From the NCBI GenBank assembly GCA_023375785.1, contig SZWC01006897.1:70046-134045 (forward strand): 64,000 nucleotides of DNA, written 5' to 3'. The notes below the pieces were generated by a model, which saw only the letters and a list, made by a program, of their open reading frames with translations, was not told the origin of the DNA and ran no database searches. This DNA is from Penium margaritaceum. Its lineage: Eukaryota; Streptophyta; Zygnematophyceae; Desmidiales; Peniaceae. Below, piece after piece: positions 41,749-51,952 of the stretch (positions within the stretch are counted from its first letter, which is position 1; each line of letters begins with the position of its first letter). The position numbers and the translations under genes are program-made.

Positions 41749-44257
41749 CTAAGGGCCTGAAAACAAGGCACGGCACTGTGGTGCTTTGAGATCGGTGCGC
41801 ACAAAAGGGTTCTCCCCGCCCAAGAGGATACCCCGTTTAGCGACTTCATCGAGCGCATCGCGGACGACAGAAGAGGGAACGTCTGGCTGTCGGGAGAGGA
41901 GGTACACCGTTGGCTGCCAACACACGGCATAAGAAAAGCACATAATTTTTATGGAAATGCCCATCCATCTCTCTTCTAGAATGCTTCGCTGTGTTTTTCT
42001 TCTTTTGTGGTTTCTTCTGAAATGTGAGAGTGAAACCGTTTCAGACAGGAAATGGGTCAGTCATTATTTGGCATAAGCTCCTTCTTGCTCTCAAGCATTG
42101 GGGGAGCATCCAGGGGAGTTGCCAGGCTTAGCTTTTCTTCTCGATTAAAATAGAAACTCACCACAAATCCCGCGGGGCCGAGGAGAACGTTGTCGCAGCC
42201 AAAAACAAGAGCCATGCTGTACCCTTTCTGTTCAGGCCCCATCAATCTGATGATCCAGTAGGGGCCGCCTCCGCGTGGCCCAAATGACACCACCAACTTC
42301 CCCGCCTGCAAGAGCAAACAAAGGTTTTGCAAAAACAGCCCTACAGAACAAACAACTTGGAGTGAAGACCTGGAACAATACATAGCAAAAAAATCTGGGC
42401 GTGGTTGGCGTTGTCCAGCTTCAGCATGAGTTTGAATCAGAAAATGACCGGTGAGATTTTGAGGAGCCGTGTGATGTGTTCAGTGGGTACATGGATGAAG
42501 CGTGACGTACAACTTTGTCCGTCGTAACAAAAAATGGCGTGCACATTCTCAGACCAGCGAAATTCATTCCTGGGGACATGGCTACAAGAACATTGATTCC
42601 TGGGCATATGGCTACAACGGCATTGTTTCCCAATCATGGCTGCAAGGAAATTGATTTCCAGGCACATGGCTACAAGGACATGGATTACCGGACACAAGGC
42701 TATAAGGACATTGATTCTCAGGCACATGGCTACAAGGACATTGATTCCCAGGCACATGGCTACAAGGACATGGATTCCCAGACACAAGGCTATAAGGACA
42801 TTGATTCCCAGGCACATGGCTACAAGGGCATGGTTCTCTCACCGATTGAGGATTCTGGAGCGCTATGCCTCGAGCAAACGTGGGGATGGGCTTCCCTTGC
42901 TGCTTCGCTGCAAGCCTGCTGCTCACATCAGCAATGATGTCAGCATTCTTGTTCATGTTCATTTCCACGAGTGCTATGCGTTTGGCTTGTGCATTCATGG
43001 ATTTCACCAACTTGTGGATCTGCAATCGCAACAAGAATGCGTCAGTCCAGATGATGTGGGGAACATAGGATTGGGTCATTAAAGAGACAATTGTACAAGA
43101 AAGCTGGTCACCGCGACAGGGTGAGGTCTGAGTCACACTCGACCGAACCATACATGAAGGTATGGCCGCACCTACTCAAGGCACAAGCCAAAGATCAAAT
43201 CGCATACCTCCTAGGCATCAGACATTGGAATAGGAATTGACGCAATGCCCTAGTCAATGCCGCACCCTGCAGACCCCATACTAGCAGCATACAGGTGCAG
43301 GCAACGCTCAACACATCGTACCTGCACAGAGTTGGGCCCATCCGCCTTGATAGCACGAATGGCATTCACTAAAGTGCCTCTGGCTGATTTGACCTTGCTT
43401 GTCAGCTCGCCGACCTTGTCAGTTCTTGCAAGATACCCCTTCTTCACCGCAGCTATCTTCGATGCAGTCAAGGCACCAGCGTTGACTTGTGCAGTGAGCA
43501 TCTGAACCATTTCGATGGTTTTGAAGGCTGACTGTGCAGCCTCAGCGATCTTTCCTGCCGCTTTAGAGATCATGCTGCTCGCTTTTACGATGGCCTTGCG
43601 TGCACTGCTGCTGCCGCCACTAGCCCTCCCTGCTGCGACAGTAATGTCCTTCTGCAAGGCTGGGATGTTTACGGCAGCTGCAGAGCAGAGGGAGCGCACG
43701 CTGATGCCAATTGCAAAGGCGGCCGTGGTCATGTTGACGACTTGGAATTGGCGCTGGCGACCTACCACCGTCACCCCGCGGTTCAAAACCCTGCAGAATT
43801 CGGGAACAGAGGGGGTGAATCATGCCCTCTCTCCCTCTCCCTATCCCTCCCTCCCTCCCTCTCCCCCTCTCCCCCTCTCCCCCTCGCCCTGCAGAAGGAG
43901 AAACAGAGGGGGTGAATCATTCTCCCCCTCTGTTCCCAACTTTTCCCCTTCCCCCCTCCCCCTGGCCCTCTCCCTCCCCCAACCCCTCCCCCTCTGTCTC
44001 CCCCTCCCCCTCCCCCTCGCGCATGTTGGTTCAATGAAATCTTCAAGGAGAGCAGTCTTGCTTCTCTTTCCCAATGCCTCATCGCTATCGTGGGGAGGAG
44101 GATCCACGTGCACGGCCAGCTTTGGAAAAGGGCAAGCCCTAACTCGAGAGATAGCGACATTGAAGGGTGCGATCAGTGGCTCTATTTGCCACTGTGACGC
44201 TGCAGACGAAGATGTGTGCGAGCCACCAAGGGTGGAGAGGGTGGTGGGTGTGGGAGG

Positions 44258-44292
<35 letters not shown>

Positions 44293-45085
44293 NATTGGGA
44301 AAGGGCAAGTAAGTGGGGAGCCTACCGAACGGCTTTGCGGCCGTTGACTTTGCCAATTGCCGTGTAGTTGAGAATGATGCACGCGCCACCGGGTCCGAAG
44401 CGCAGCTTGAACAGCGCCGTGCTCCCAATCTCGTACCACCGACCCTGCCAACGGACAAAAGAAACCAACTCCTGGTACCATTCGTTGCAATGTGCACGGC
44501 TGTGCTGCATCGTGTTGCTGTTGCGCGCATGCGCCAGACACAGACCACGACAAGTGGATACACACCGAGTGACTCATGGACCCAACCTACTACATTGTGT
44601 CCGTTGTCAATGACAGACACTGCTACGGCGCACGTCATGTGATACTGAGAGCTGAACCGTCAGCAGTGACCTCCCACCCAGTCCACTCATCCACTTCCCC
44701 CGTCCATTCAGCTGCTCTCGGAATCACTCACCGTGTATCGCTCCAGTTTGACGGAGTCCACGGTTGGTGGCGTGGGACACCGTGACAGCTGCCGCTGCAC
44801 CTTTCCGCAGAACGCCAGCGCCTTTTCCGCGCTGGAGTCGCTGCCGTCCTTTTTATCATTCAAGCTGCGCGGAACCAGCTTGGTCTCCGAGCGGGAGTGG
44901 GCACCACCGGAGCCGAACGCCTCCTTGAGAGTGCGCGGAAAGGCTCGAGGTGATGACGTTGACTGTGCCATCACCATGCCGATGAGTAGCAGCACAAGGA
45001 ACGCGGTCACAAACCGTTCCTTGGCGATCAGCCGAGGGAAGGGAGGAGATGAGAGGGGAGTGGGAGTGCGGGCGGAGGGTGCCAT
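41749..45085 (-). CDS. Secreted lipocalin with a large helical insert, six exons
   Basis: Spliced host gene. Exons (minus strand): 45085-44732, 44444-44326, 43790-43322, 43019-42843, 42305-42162, 41913-41749; every intron is GT-AG and all phases agree, giving 475 residues. ATG at 45085. Residues 1-40 look like a signal peptide or anchor (RFVTAFLVLLLIGMVMA, cleavage near VMA-QS). CPTPPTVDSVKLERYT-GRWYEI (GxW at 119-121) is the lipocalin entry motif, followed by CIILNYTA and RVLNRGVTVVGRQ. Residues about 175-373 are Ala/Lys/Ser-rich and helix-prone, where lipocalins normally have about 20 residues. The barrel resumes with KLVVSFGP, PYWIIRL and YSMALVFG, and ends VYLLSRQPDVPSS. Lipocalins bind small hydrophobic ligands; ligand unknown. 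It resembles apolipoprotein D/Blc-like lipocalins; the insert is unlike any I know. Confidence 0.85.
42556..42833. repeat. 30-bp minisatellite in lipocalin intron 4
   Basis: About nine copies of a 30-base unit around 'ttgattcccaggcacatggc' and 'tacaaggaca'. The unit is a multiple of three, so long frames appear on both strands, but the array lies between the splice sites of exons 4 and 5. Confidence 0.88.
43826..44030. repeat. CT-rich low-complexity tract in lipocalin intron 2
   Basis: Polypyrimidine (CCCTCT)n-like DNA, with the phrase acagagggggtgaatcat present twice (about 43804 and 43903). Intronic; no coding signal. Confidence 0.85.
44261..44293. other. Poly-G run ending in N
   Basis: 32 consecutive G, then a single N. 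It lies in lipocalin intron 2. It is probably a sequencing or gap-joining artefact in low-complexity DNA. Confidence 0.7.
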
Positions 45086-45319
45086 CACCACAGACGACAA
45101 AGGGAGCTGGGAGCAAGAATTGGAGACCTTCTGGTGCAATTTGAGATGGGGTGAATTTCAGTGGATACGGGTTTGGAGGCCAGGGAGTGACGTACTTGGC
45201 GCTACTTCGCAACTAGTGTGCAAGGATAAGAATGGAGATCCGGATCGGCCGCGCCACCACGACTTTGCGGTGAGAGAATTATGTGCCAGTGGGTTTTTGT
45301 AGGTCTTGCGCGGCGATCC

Positions 45320-45371
45320 TGGTCCTTGGATGGCTGAGCCATCCAAGGACCAGTGAGCCATCATGGCTCAC
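45320..45371. repeat. Two adjacent perfect palindromes upstream of the lipocalin gene
   Basis: 45320-45352 is a 16-bp perfect stem (tggtccttggatggct) with a 1-base loop. 45353-45371 is a 9-bp perfect stem (gtgagccat) with a 1-base loop. Together they occupy 52 bases, starting about 235 bases upstream of the ATG. They could be a regulatory or cruciform site or the remains of a small inverted-repeat element. Confidence 0.85.
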
Positions 45372-45920
45372 TGAAAGATACCCGCGACACGGCACGAGCC
45401 GCACCTTCCTCGGCTGGAAAGAGCATTTTTGTGCGCCCATGCGCTGCAGCTGCTGGGAAGGCGCGGTGGACGTGGCCACGGTGGCTTACCGCGCGAGCGA
45501 GAGACCAACGGCTGTGGGCAGGGACCGGACCACATCCACGGGGCAGCCTATCTTGCACACCGTGTCGGCCTTCCTTCCAGCGCAATCGACCGCCATGGCA
45601 TCCGACGGCAACGCGTATGAGGCATGGCTTGCCCCTAGGCTGGGGAGACATGAGGCATCGTCATCAGAGACACATGATGCTCATGTCTGACGAGGCTGCG
45701 GCCACACTGCACTCTTCTGATTCGCGGCGTAGAGAGCGCCCTGTGCGTCCCGCCTGCGTCAGCGGCTCCGCGGAAGCTGTGCGAAGCTGCACGGAGTAGA
45801 TGACGCTGTGGTCTACCAAATAATCGTAAGCAAGTGGACCTGATCATGGGGAGGACTTACAAGTTGCCCCTATTCTCACTGGACCGTATATTTGTAGCCC
45901 CCATTCTCAGGATTTTCTAT
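45372..45920. other. Unassigned GC-rich sequence
   Basis: Frames are open on both strands over 45283-45800, as expected of GC-rich DNA; no product is recognised. A divergent gene's first exon is possible but unsupported. Confidence 0.3.
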
Positions 45921-46618
45921 ACGTCACTCCTACGTCGCGCGCAACATAAGTGGTTCGAAGGGATGAGATGCGAAAAACATACGATGCCATTTTTTTAGAC
46001 GAATGGTGATTATTTTCAAACAGTAAGTGCCATCTATGACAAGTGACGAGTGTGTCTCACACATATACAACTTTATGCCAAACGGAGCATACATGGTGAA
46101 CATGTACAAGTTGCCAGGTAGAACACGATTTATAACTTGAGAACCTTGAGAAAATTACAACTAGCGGATGTTTACTTCGATGACAATTGTCGAAATGGTG
46201 GAACATATACATATACAAGCGTCGAACTATGAATGAGACAAAGTTGGGGTCGTTGGGTCGATTGTCAAGCGACAAGTGCAGGGTCTCGTTGTGAGTGGTT
46301 GGATTCAAGGTCCGCCCATAACTCAGGAGTCTTTGAGAATCGACACTGAAAATGCAATATGCATCTTTCTAAACCAGGATTCGTGTCCGTGCGTCGAGAA
46401 GTCAACTGAAAAGCCGAGATTCTTCTGACGTAGGTTCGCAACAGCGGTTGAAATTTTCAAAAGGTTCTGGAAGATTCAGTGAGGCGGGGGTAGTTGGCCA
46501 GTTTGCCTTCGACCATCGAAGTGAATATGGTCATCTCTCAACACAATGGGTTGTTTGTGCAATGACGGAAATGCCCACTCAGAAAGAGTAGGGACTCGTG
46601 TACTTCTGGTTCGTAACA
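45921..46618 (-). repeat. Gypsy H1 3' LTR (left boundary approximate)
   Basis: The right end is ...GTAACA at 46618, followed by the plus-strand image of a polypurine tract (cttccgcccctttag). It aligns with 62063 onward (gcgcaacataagtggttcg against gcggaacataggtggttc). The pair suggests ends TGTTAC/GTAACA. The left end is diverged. Confidence 0.65.
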
Positions 46619-46639
46619 CTTCCGCCCCTTTAGCCGCAA

Positions 46640-47463
46640 CATCCCGAGACACGCATAGATGTGGCCCGGTGACAACGATAATAATCGTCAAGGAGGTGAT
46701 CGATGTCTCACAGGTTGTCGCACAGTTCCCAGCTGTTGTGCGTGACGCTGTAACCGTGCCAACTGACGATACATTATGTTTTCTTGCCTCTTCGTCAACG
46801 GCCGAGGATGTCCTCGATGACATACTCTGAATTCTTGTCCACTTGAACTAGAAAGGGGGAGGGACATCCCTGCCAAGGAAGTTTTCTCTGTGGTTTGGGT
46901 AATGTTTGAGTCTGTTGCCGTGGAACACCGGAAGAAATTGCGTAGAGTTGGGGAGTTTGAGTGGTGCAATCACGGGGGTTTTCATCCGCTCAATCTCAAA
47001 CGGGTCCAACCACCAGAGTTTCAGCTTCGAATACTCATCTCCGCGGAGTTTGATGTTAGCTACGCTAAGAAGGACTTTGTCGCCTGCGGTGAATATGTCA
47101 TCGCTGAGATGTTGGTCAACTGCATGCTTTATCGCTGCTTGTGTCTTCCCAAGGCTTTTTCCTATTTCCTCCCAGATGGTGATGAATTCTTGGCGTTGAC
47201 AGTCGATGGTGGGATGTTGCTGCGACACTGTAGTCCAGCGGGTCTGGCGGGAAGTTTGTCATAAACTACTTCAAATGGAGATTTTCCCGTTGCAGTGGAA
47301 ACTGCTCATTTATATGCAATTTTGGCAATCGCAAGGTTTTGTGCCGAATCCATTCCGTGAAGTTTCGCATAGTGTTCGAGCATCTGGTTTGTGCACTTTG
47401 TTTGACCGTTGGTTTTAGGATGAAACGATGTTGAAAGTTGAATTTTGCTACCGTAGCGAGTCA
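46640..47463 (-). pseudogene. Gypsy H1 integrase C-terminus and chromodomain
   Basis: Minus strand from the right: TSFHPKTNGQTKCTNQML, where the catalytic Glu of NGQTE is Lys; then FTAGDKVLLSVANIKLRG, LKLWWLDPFEIERM and LPVFHGNRLKHY. Downstream (about 46835-46670), NSEYVIEDILGR, CIVSWHGYSVTHNSWELC and DIDHLLDDYY match a chromodomain, interrupted by three stops. Chromodomains at the integrase end mark chromoviruses of Ty3/gypsy, where they are thought to guide insertion to marked chromatin. Inactive here. Confidence 0.82.
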
Positions 47464-48330
47464 TCAGTTAGTGTCAAAAGTAGCTGGTGAATCAACCGAT
47501 GTGTCGCTTGTGATGGTTCTCGGTACGCCCTGTAGCCGTACGATGTTGTTTAGGAACAGTCGCGCTGTTCCTTTGGCGGTGACAGTGGTCGTTGTCGCGA
47601 TGGATTGAGACATTTTCATAAACCTGTCAACGACCACGAGTATTGCGGTGTATCCCTGGGGTGTGACTAGTAATCCCGTGACGAAGTCCATGGAGATAAC
47701 CGTCCACGGTTCCGTTGGAATAGGGAGCAGTTGCACAAGCCCGGGTGGCCGTGTGCGACGGAATTTCTGTTCGTGACATGTGTCGCAGAACCTGCAGAAG
47801 TTGGCCACGTTGGATAGCATCTTGTTACACAAATAGTTTTTCGCCAGCTTCTTGAGCATCTTGTCCTCTTTGAAATGTCCGCCTGGTCTTGTGTTATTGC
47901 ATTCGTCGAGTAGCATACCGCAAAACTTGTTGTTCGAGGGAACCACATCTTGGCGAGTGAAGCGTTGTGGCCAATAGGGTGCATCGTACCAGAATTCTGT
48001 CTTGTTGTGTCCACCGTGCTGTTCGTAACCTTGTGCAAACAATTGCTCGATGTATGGGTCTTCTGGCAAGTTTAGCGTTGCCACCTCAACTATAAAATAT
48101 GGTGGCCAGCTGAGTGCGTCTACCGAGTTGAACTTTCCTTGCCGGTACTCGATATTGTAGTCAAACGCACATTCCAGGGACAACATCCATCGGGTTTGAC
48201 ATCGACTGAGGTACGGTTGCATCTTCAAACATTTCAACGAATGGTGATCGGTACGTACGATGCATCGGCGGCACTCCAAGTAACACTGCCATGTCTTGAA
48301 TGCATGAATGATTGCAAGCATTTTTTTCTC
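47464..48330 (-). pseudogene. Gypsy H1 RNase H end and integrase N-terminal half
   Basis: 286 open codons: MLAIIHAFKTWQCYL, VRTDHHSLKCL, SLECAFDYNIEYRQG, then the integrase zinc region. In that region CRFCDTC is kept but the first His appears replaced (NNTRPGGHF). First catalytic block SMDFVTGL intact; VVVDRFMKM follows. The frame is lost just after RTITSD, so the second catalytic block is incomplete. Confidence 0.85.
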
Positions 48331-49623
48331 ATGTACGGCGTAGTTGAGTTATGGTCCTCGTTGTTTTCCGGACATGTGGGCGACCGGTTGCTTGCCGTTG
48401 CCGTGGTCTTGCAAGTGGACTACGCCAATGGCTTGCCAATCTGACGCATCTATGGCCACAACGTCGTGGATCGTTCGATCAGCTAATCGCAGGGGTTGTG
48501 CCGAGGTAAGAGCGTTCCACAAAACGGTGAACACTCTTTGTTCACTGTCTACCCAGCACCACTCGTTCTCTTTTGGAGTGAGGTCAGAAAGAGGCACCGA
48601 CACTCGGGCGTAATCCTGTACGAAATGCCGGTAGTAATTGCAGAGGCCAAGGAAAACTTGAACATCTCGAACGTTGGCCACCATCGGCAGAGGAGTGATT
48701 GCTGCCACTTTTTTCGGATCCATGGTGATCCGTCCACAGTTGATGACGTGACCCAAAAACTCGATCGAACCAGAACCGAAGCTGCATTTCAAGAGATTTC
48801 CAAAGTTTTCTCTTTGTAAAACTTTGAGAACTTTTCAATAATGTCCATCATGATCCTCTGGGATATTCTACTGTAGAATATCGTCAAGGTACATCACGAC
48901 AAAATCGGCTAGGTAAGGACGGAAAATGTTGTTCATTGCTGTCATAAACGTTGCCAAGGCATTCGTCAGTCTGAAAAGCATCAACGTGAACTCAAAATTC
49001 CCGTAGTGAGTTCGGAACGTCGTCTTCTCATTGTCAACATCTACAAACCATATCTGCTAAGATCGGCTGCGTAAGCCGATTTTGCTGAAAGTTCGAGCCC
49101 CTTGGAGTTCGTCAAAAAGTTTTTCAGCTTGGGGAAGGGGGTAGTGGTTATTCATGGGAGCGTCGTTCAACGCTTGACAGTCCATGCACATCCGTATCTC
49201 CCAAGTTTTCATTTTCACAAAAATTACTAGTGCAGTGTAAGGTGACATGGATGGGCGGATAAACCCGTGATTGAGCATCTCGTAGATGTTCTCTTTCAGC
49301 TCGGTCAGCTCCTGATAACTCATCCGACAGGTCCCTCAAATTGTAGGTCTGCTGCTTAGCTTTACTTTGATGCGATGGTCAATGTCTCGTCAAGGAGGTA
49401 AGGTTCTCGAGAGTTCATTGTGGAAGACGTTTGCAAACTCTAGGATGAGTGATGCAAATTCTTTCTGTACCATCACGAACTTTGTTGATGGCGATGAGGC
49501 TGATGAGGCTGATGATGAGTCAGCTGCTTCCACTTTCGCTTCTTCCATTGGCTCAAGATGTATGAAGTGTAGAGATCTACGACTAACCGGTAGATCCAGC
49601 ACTGGTAGATAGAGGAATCAAAC
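48331..49623 (-). pseudogene. Gypsy H1 reverse transcriptase
   Basis: From the right: FANVFHNELSRTLPP and a stop, then ELKENIYEMLNHGFIRPSMSPY, CMDCQALNDAPMNNHYPLP, FSKIGLRS where KIDLRS is expected (first catalytic Asp lost), TTFRTHYGNFEF, the YLDD active site in VVMYLDDIL, a stop, and the thumb/connection and start of RNase H (IEFLGHVINCGRITMDPKKV, FLGLCNYYRHFV, AIDASDWQAIGVV). Typical Ty3/gypsy order. Confidence 0.86.
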
Positions 49624-49688
49624 TTTACGTTCTCATAAACTTTGTACGGCATACATTGCCACACAGAGTTTCTGAGAACGTAAAGTTC
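49619..49688. repeat. Inverted repeat at a head-to-head gypsy junction
   Basis: aactttacgttctca (49619-49633) is the exact reverse complement of 49674-49688, and pairing continues inward for about 6 more bases. Left of it gypsy sequence reads on the minus strand, right of it on the plus strand. Confidence 0.85.
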
Positions 49689-50057
49689 GACCAGGGGTAT
49701 GAGGATGACCAACCGGCGATGCTGTTTAAAATCCAACCTCGAGGATGCAAGAGTCGTAGAACAGTACTTGCACTATTGGATGGAGGCGCTTCACACAGCT
49801 TCGTAAGCAAGGACATGGTTCCCAAGCTAGGTTTGCAGACCGAACTAGGGGTATTTGAAGGAAAATCCGTCAACGAGAGATTACGAATATTGAGACTACA
49901 AGAACCACTACGATTACAAATGGGATGTATGCAAAATATAACGGTCTGGAGGACTTGTTTAATGAGCAATAAAGAAATCATTCTCGGAAATGTTTTCTTG
50001 TACTGGCACAACCCGCACTTCAGGTTAGTCGTAGATCTGTACACTACATACATCATG
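49656..50057 (+). pseudogene. Gypsy protease fragment in inverted orientation
   Basis: RVSENVKFDQGYEDDQPAML, then the aspartic protease block LALLDGGASHSFVS (D-G-G where D-S/T-G is expected), MVPKLGLQT, then NKEIILGNVFLYWHNPHF. Ends with RLVVDLYTTYI, which also occurs on the minus strand at about 49570-49600 (RLVVDLYTSYI). Same family as the G protease fragment at 14873-15045. Confidence 0.75.
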
Positions 50058-50640
50058 ATTTTTCCTGTTGCGGTGGAAGTGGCACAGTTGTACGCAATTG
50101 TGGCGGTTTACAAATTTTCTGCCCAATCAGTGATGTGTGGCTTGCATAAGGTTCGGAGAATTTTTTCGAGTGTTTGGTTGGTCCTTTTATTTTGTCCATA
50201 GGTCTGAGGATGGAACGCCATTGATAGCTGGATTCGAGTGCCGTAGCGTGCCATCAGTTCACGCCAAAAATGGCAAGTGAAACTCTCCTCTCCTTTGCTG
50301 ATGATGGTATTGGCATTGCGTGTTGCCGCACGATCTTATTTACAAATAGTTGCACTGTTCCTTCTGCACTGACTGTGGTTCTCGTCGGGATGAAGTGTGA
50401 CATGTTAGAAAACCTATCCACGAAGACGAGGATGGCGTCATATTCCTCGGGAGTGGCAGGCAACCCTGTCACGAAGTTCATGCAGATGCCGGCCCATGGT
50501 TCCATCGGAATGGGTAGGGGTTGAAGTAGACTAGGTGGTCGCGTACGAAGAGATTTTTGTCTCTGACAGGTTTCGCATGATTTGCAGAAGATGTCCACGT
50601 CAATCTGCATTTTGTCCCACCAGCCATGTTTACTTGGACT
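50058..50640 (-). pseudogene. Second gypsy integrase fragment
   Basis: Parallel to 47270-47850 of H1. Zinc region end CKSCETCQRQKSLRTRPPSL, then CMNFVTGLPATPEEYDAIL, where the catalytic Asp (SMDFVTG in H1) is Asn, then FVDRFSNMSHFIPT. Truncated at both ends: by the protease fragment on the left and by the AAGTCGA repeat on the right. Confidence 0.82.
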
Positions 50641-50662
50641 TCTGAATTCTTGGGGGTTAATT

Positions 50663-50733
50663 CGGGGTCTCCAAGTCGATCCAAGTCGATCCAAGTCGAT
50701 CCAAGTCGACTTGGAGTTCAACTTGACTTGACC
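50663..50733. repeat. AAGTCGA-rich imperfect palindrome
   Basis: Four tandem copies of ccaagtcgat/c (50671-50710), a perfect 14-bp palindrome CCAAGTCGACTTGG (50701-50714), and outer arms ggggtc...gacccc. The design resembles ends of small DNA transposons. No target duplication was identified. Confidence 0.75.
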
Positions 50734-51252
50734 CCCTAATCACTACTGGGCTCTGTTTTCACCCTAGTGTAGGCTAGGACCAGTTAGCCCACTTAACTGG
50801 CGTTCTTTTCTAAGCCAAGGTCAGCCCTCAGAGGGCACATGTTATCGTCGGGGCCCGTCATCTGTGGCTTGTTTATAGTTATGGCAAGCTGCGAGACATC
50901 CGTGTGCCAACAGGCTCTTGAGAAACCATATTGCTGTGTGCTGCATGGGCATCAATATGAAACATAGGTTTGAAATTTGGAAATCATTGAACCATCTATC
51001 ACACACGACGTAGTTGCGTGCATGCTGTGTACTGTGCACATGTTATGTGTGTGGTTCTCTTGTGTGGTATTTTAGGGCTGCATAGTGACCAGTGAAAAGC
51101 CAGCAAACAAGTCAAAAGGCTTGGGTGAACATTGGAGACCAGCGTGAATCGCTCCGTGGGAGATTAGAGGGGAAGCAGCTGACTCAAGCCATTATTTCAC
51201 GTGTCTCGCCACCGTGGCGGGTAGCGGCAGGCTGCCCACCTGTGCATAGACT
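50734..51252. other. Unassigned sequence left of hAT-2
   Basis: Should contain the hAT-2 left end and leader, but I could not locate a terminal repeat with certainty. Confidence 0.35.
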
Positions 51253-51257
51253 GTCTC

Positions 51258-51947
51258 TGTTGGCCTGAGGGTGAGTGTGCACCCTGGAGGATCCCTAGTA
51301 GTGGCTGGTTCACACAACCAACTGTTTTTGGAGAGACTGAAACTGTGGAGGCAACTGGTTCCAAGGATGGCAAAAAACTTTTCAGAGAGAGAGGAAATAG
51401 TTGTGGCCTCAATTGACTTGGAATAAACTCTTCATCAAGGCTCACAAGTAGTGGCATTCCATAGCCACTGATGTAAGCTTTCCATAACACCAAAGCATGC
51501 CAGATTTGAAGCTTCCTAGCAGATTCTATGGCTTCTAGAGTGGCCCTTAGTAGGCTGTCATTTCCCCACATCCCTTCCTTCCTCTAGAAGCTTCTGCCCT
51601 TTCCTAGATTCCTCAGCTTGCTTCTTGTAGATGGGAAGGTATCCAGAAGAGAAAGACACCTCTAGATGCCCCATAGGACAAGTCATCCTTTCTAGAAGGT
51701 GTGCCACCTTCCTGGACCCTCACCTAGCCTTCTAGAAACTCAACGAGGAATTCTAGAGGTTGAGCTAGGTTCCTGGCATCTATTTTCCACCTCCTTTGAG
51801 GCGGGGCAGAATTTGATCTTGTGGGACTTGAAACCAGGCCCCTGCCTCTAGAGGTGGACACCATTAACCAATAAGCCACTTGGGCTTGTCATTTTGGTGT
51901 TCCCTTTTGGAGTCACTCCTGCCATGGTGAGGAGCATCTCTCCAACA
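51258..51947 (-). mobile_element. Copia A solo LTR
   Basis: 690 bases, TGTTGG to CCAACA, aligned with the A-family LTRs throughout, with GTCTC duplicated at 51253-51257 and 51948-51952. A solo LTR with its duplication is the product of recombination between the two LTRs of a full insertion. It lies in the 5' part of hAT-2. It contains the tRNA-like segment (about 51819-51886). Confidence 0.92.
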
Positions 51948-51952
51948 GTCTC

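Noticed and set aside
41589-41930. Separate minus-strand gene at 41589-41930
   Set aside because: It overlaps the last lipocalin exon in another frame; the exon frame ends with the barrel's closing motif, so that reading is preferred.
42515-42937. Plus-strand repeat ORF with a ten-residue period (SQAHGYKDID-like)
   Set aside because: It is the intron 4 minisatellite read on the wrong strand; unit length 30 is divisible by three, so frames stay open by default, and the splice sites of the lipocalin gene bracket it.
43841-44638. Extended lipocalin exon through the CT-rich region
   Set aside because: The phases of exons 2 and 3 join perfectly (AV-R-VLNRG) when 43791-44325 is spliced out, and the CT-rich translation is low-complexity.
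45283-45847. Three overlapping ORFs on both strands
   Set aside because: GC-rich DNA gives long frames by chance; none shows a recognisable domain, and they overlap each other fully.
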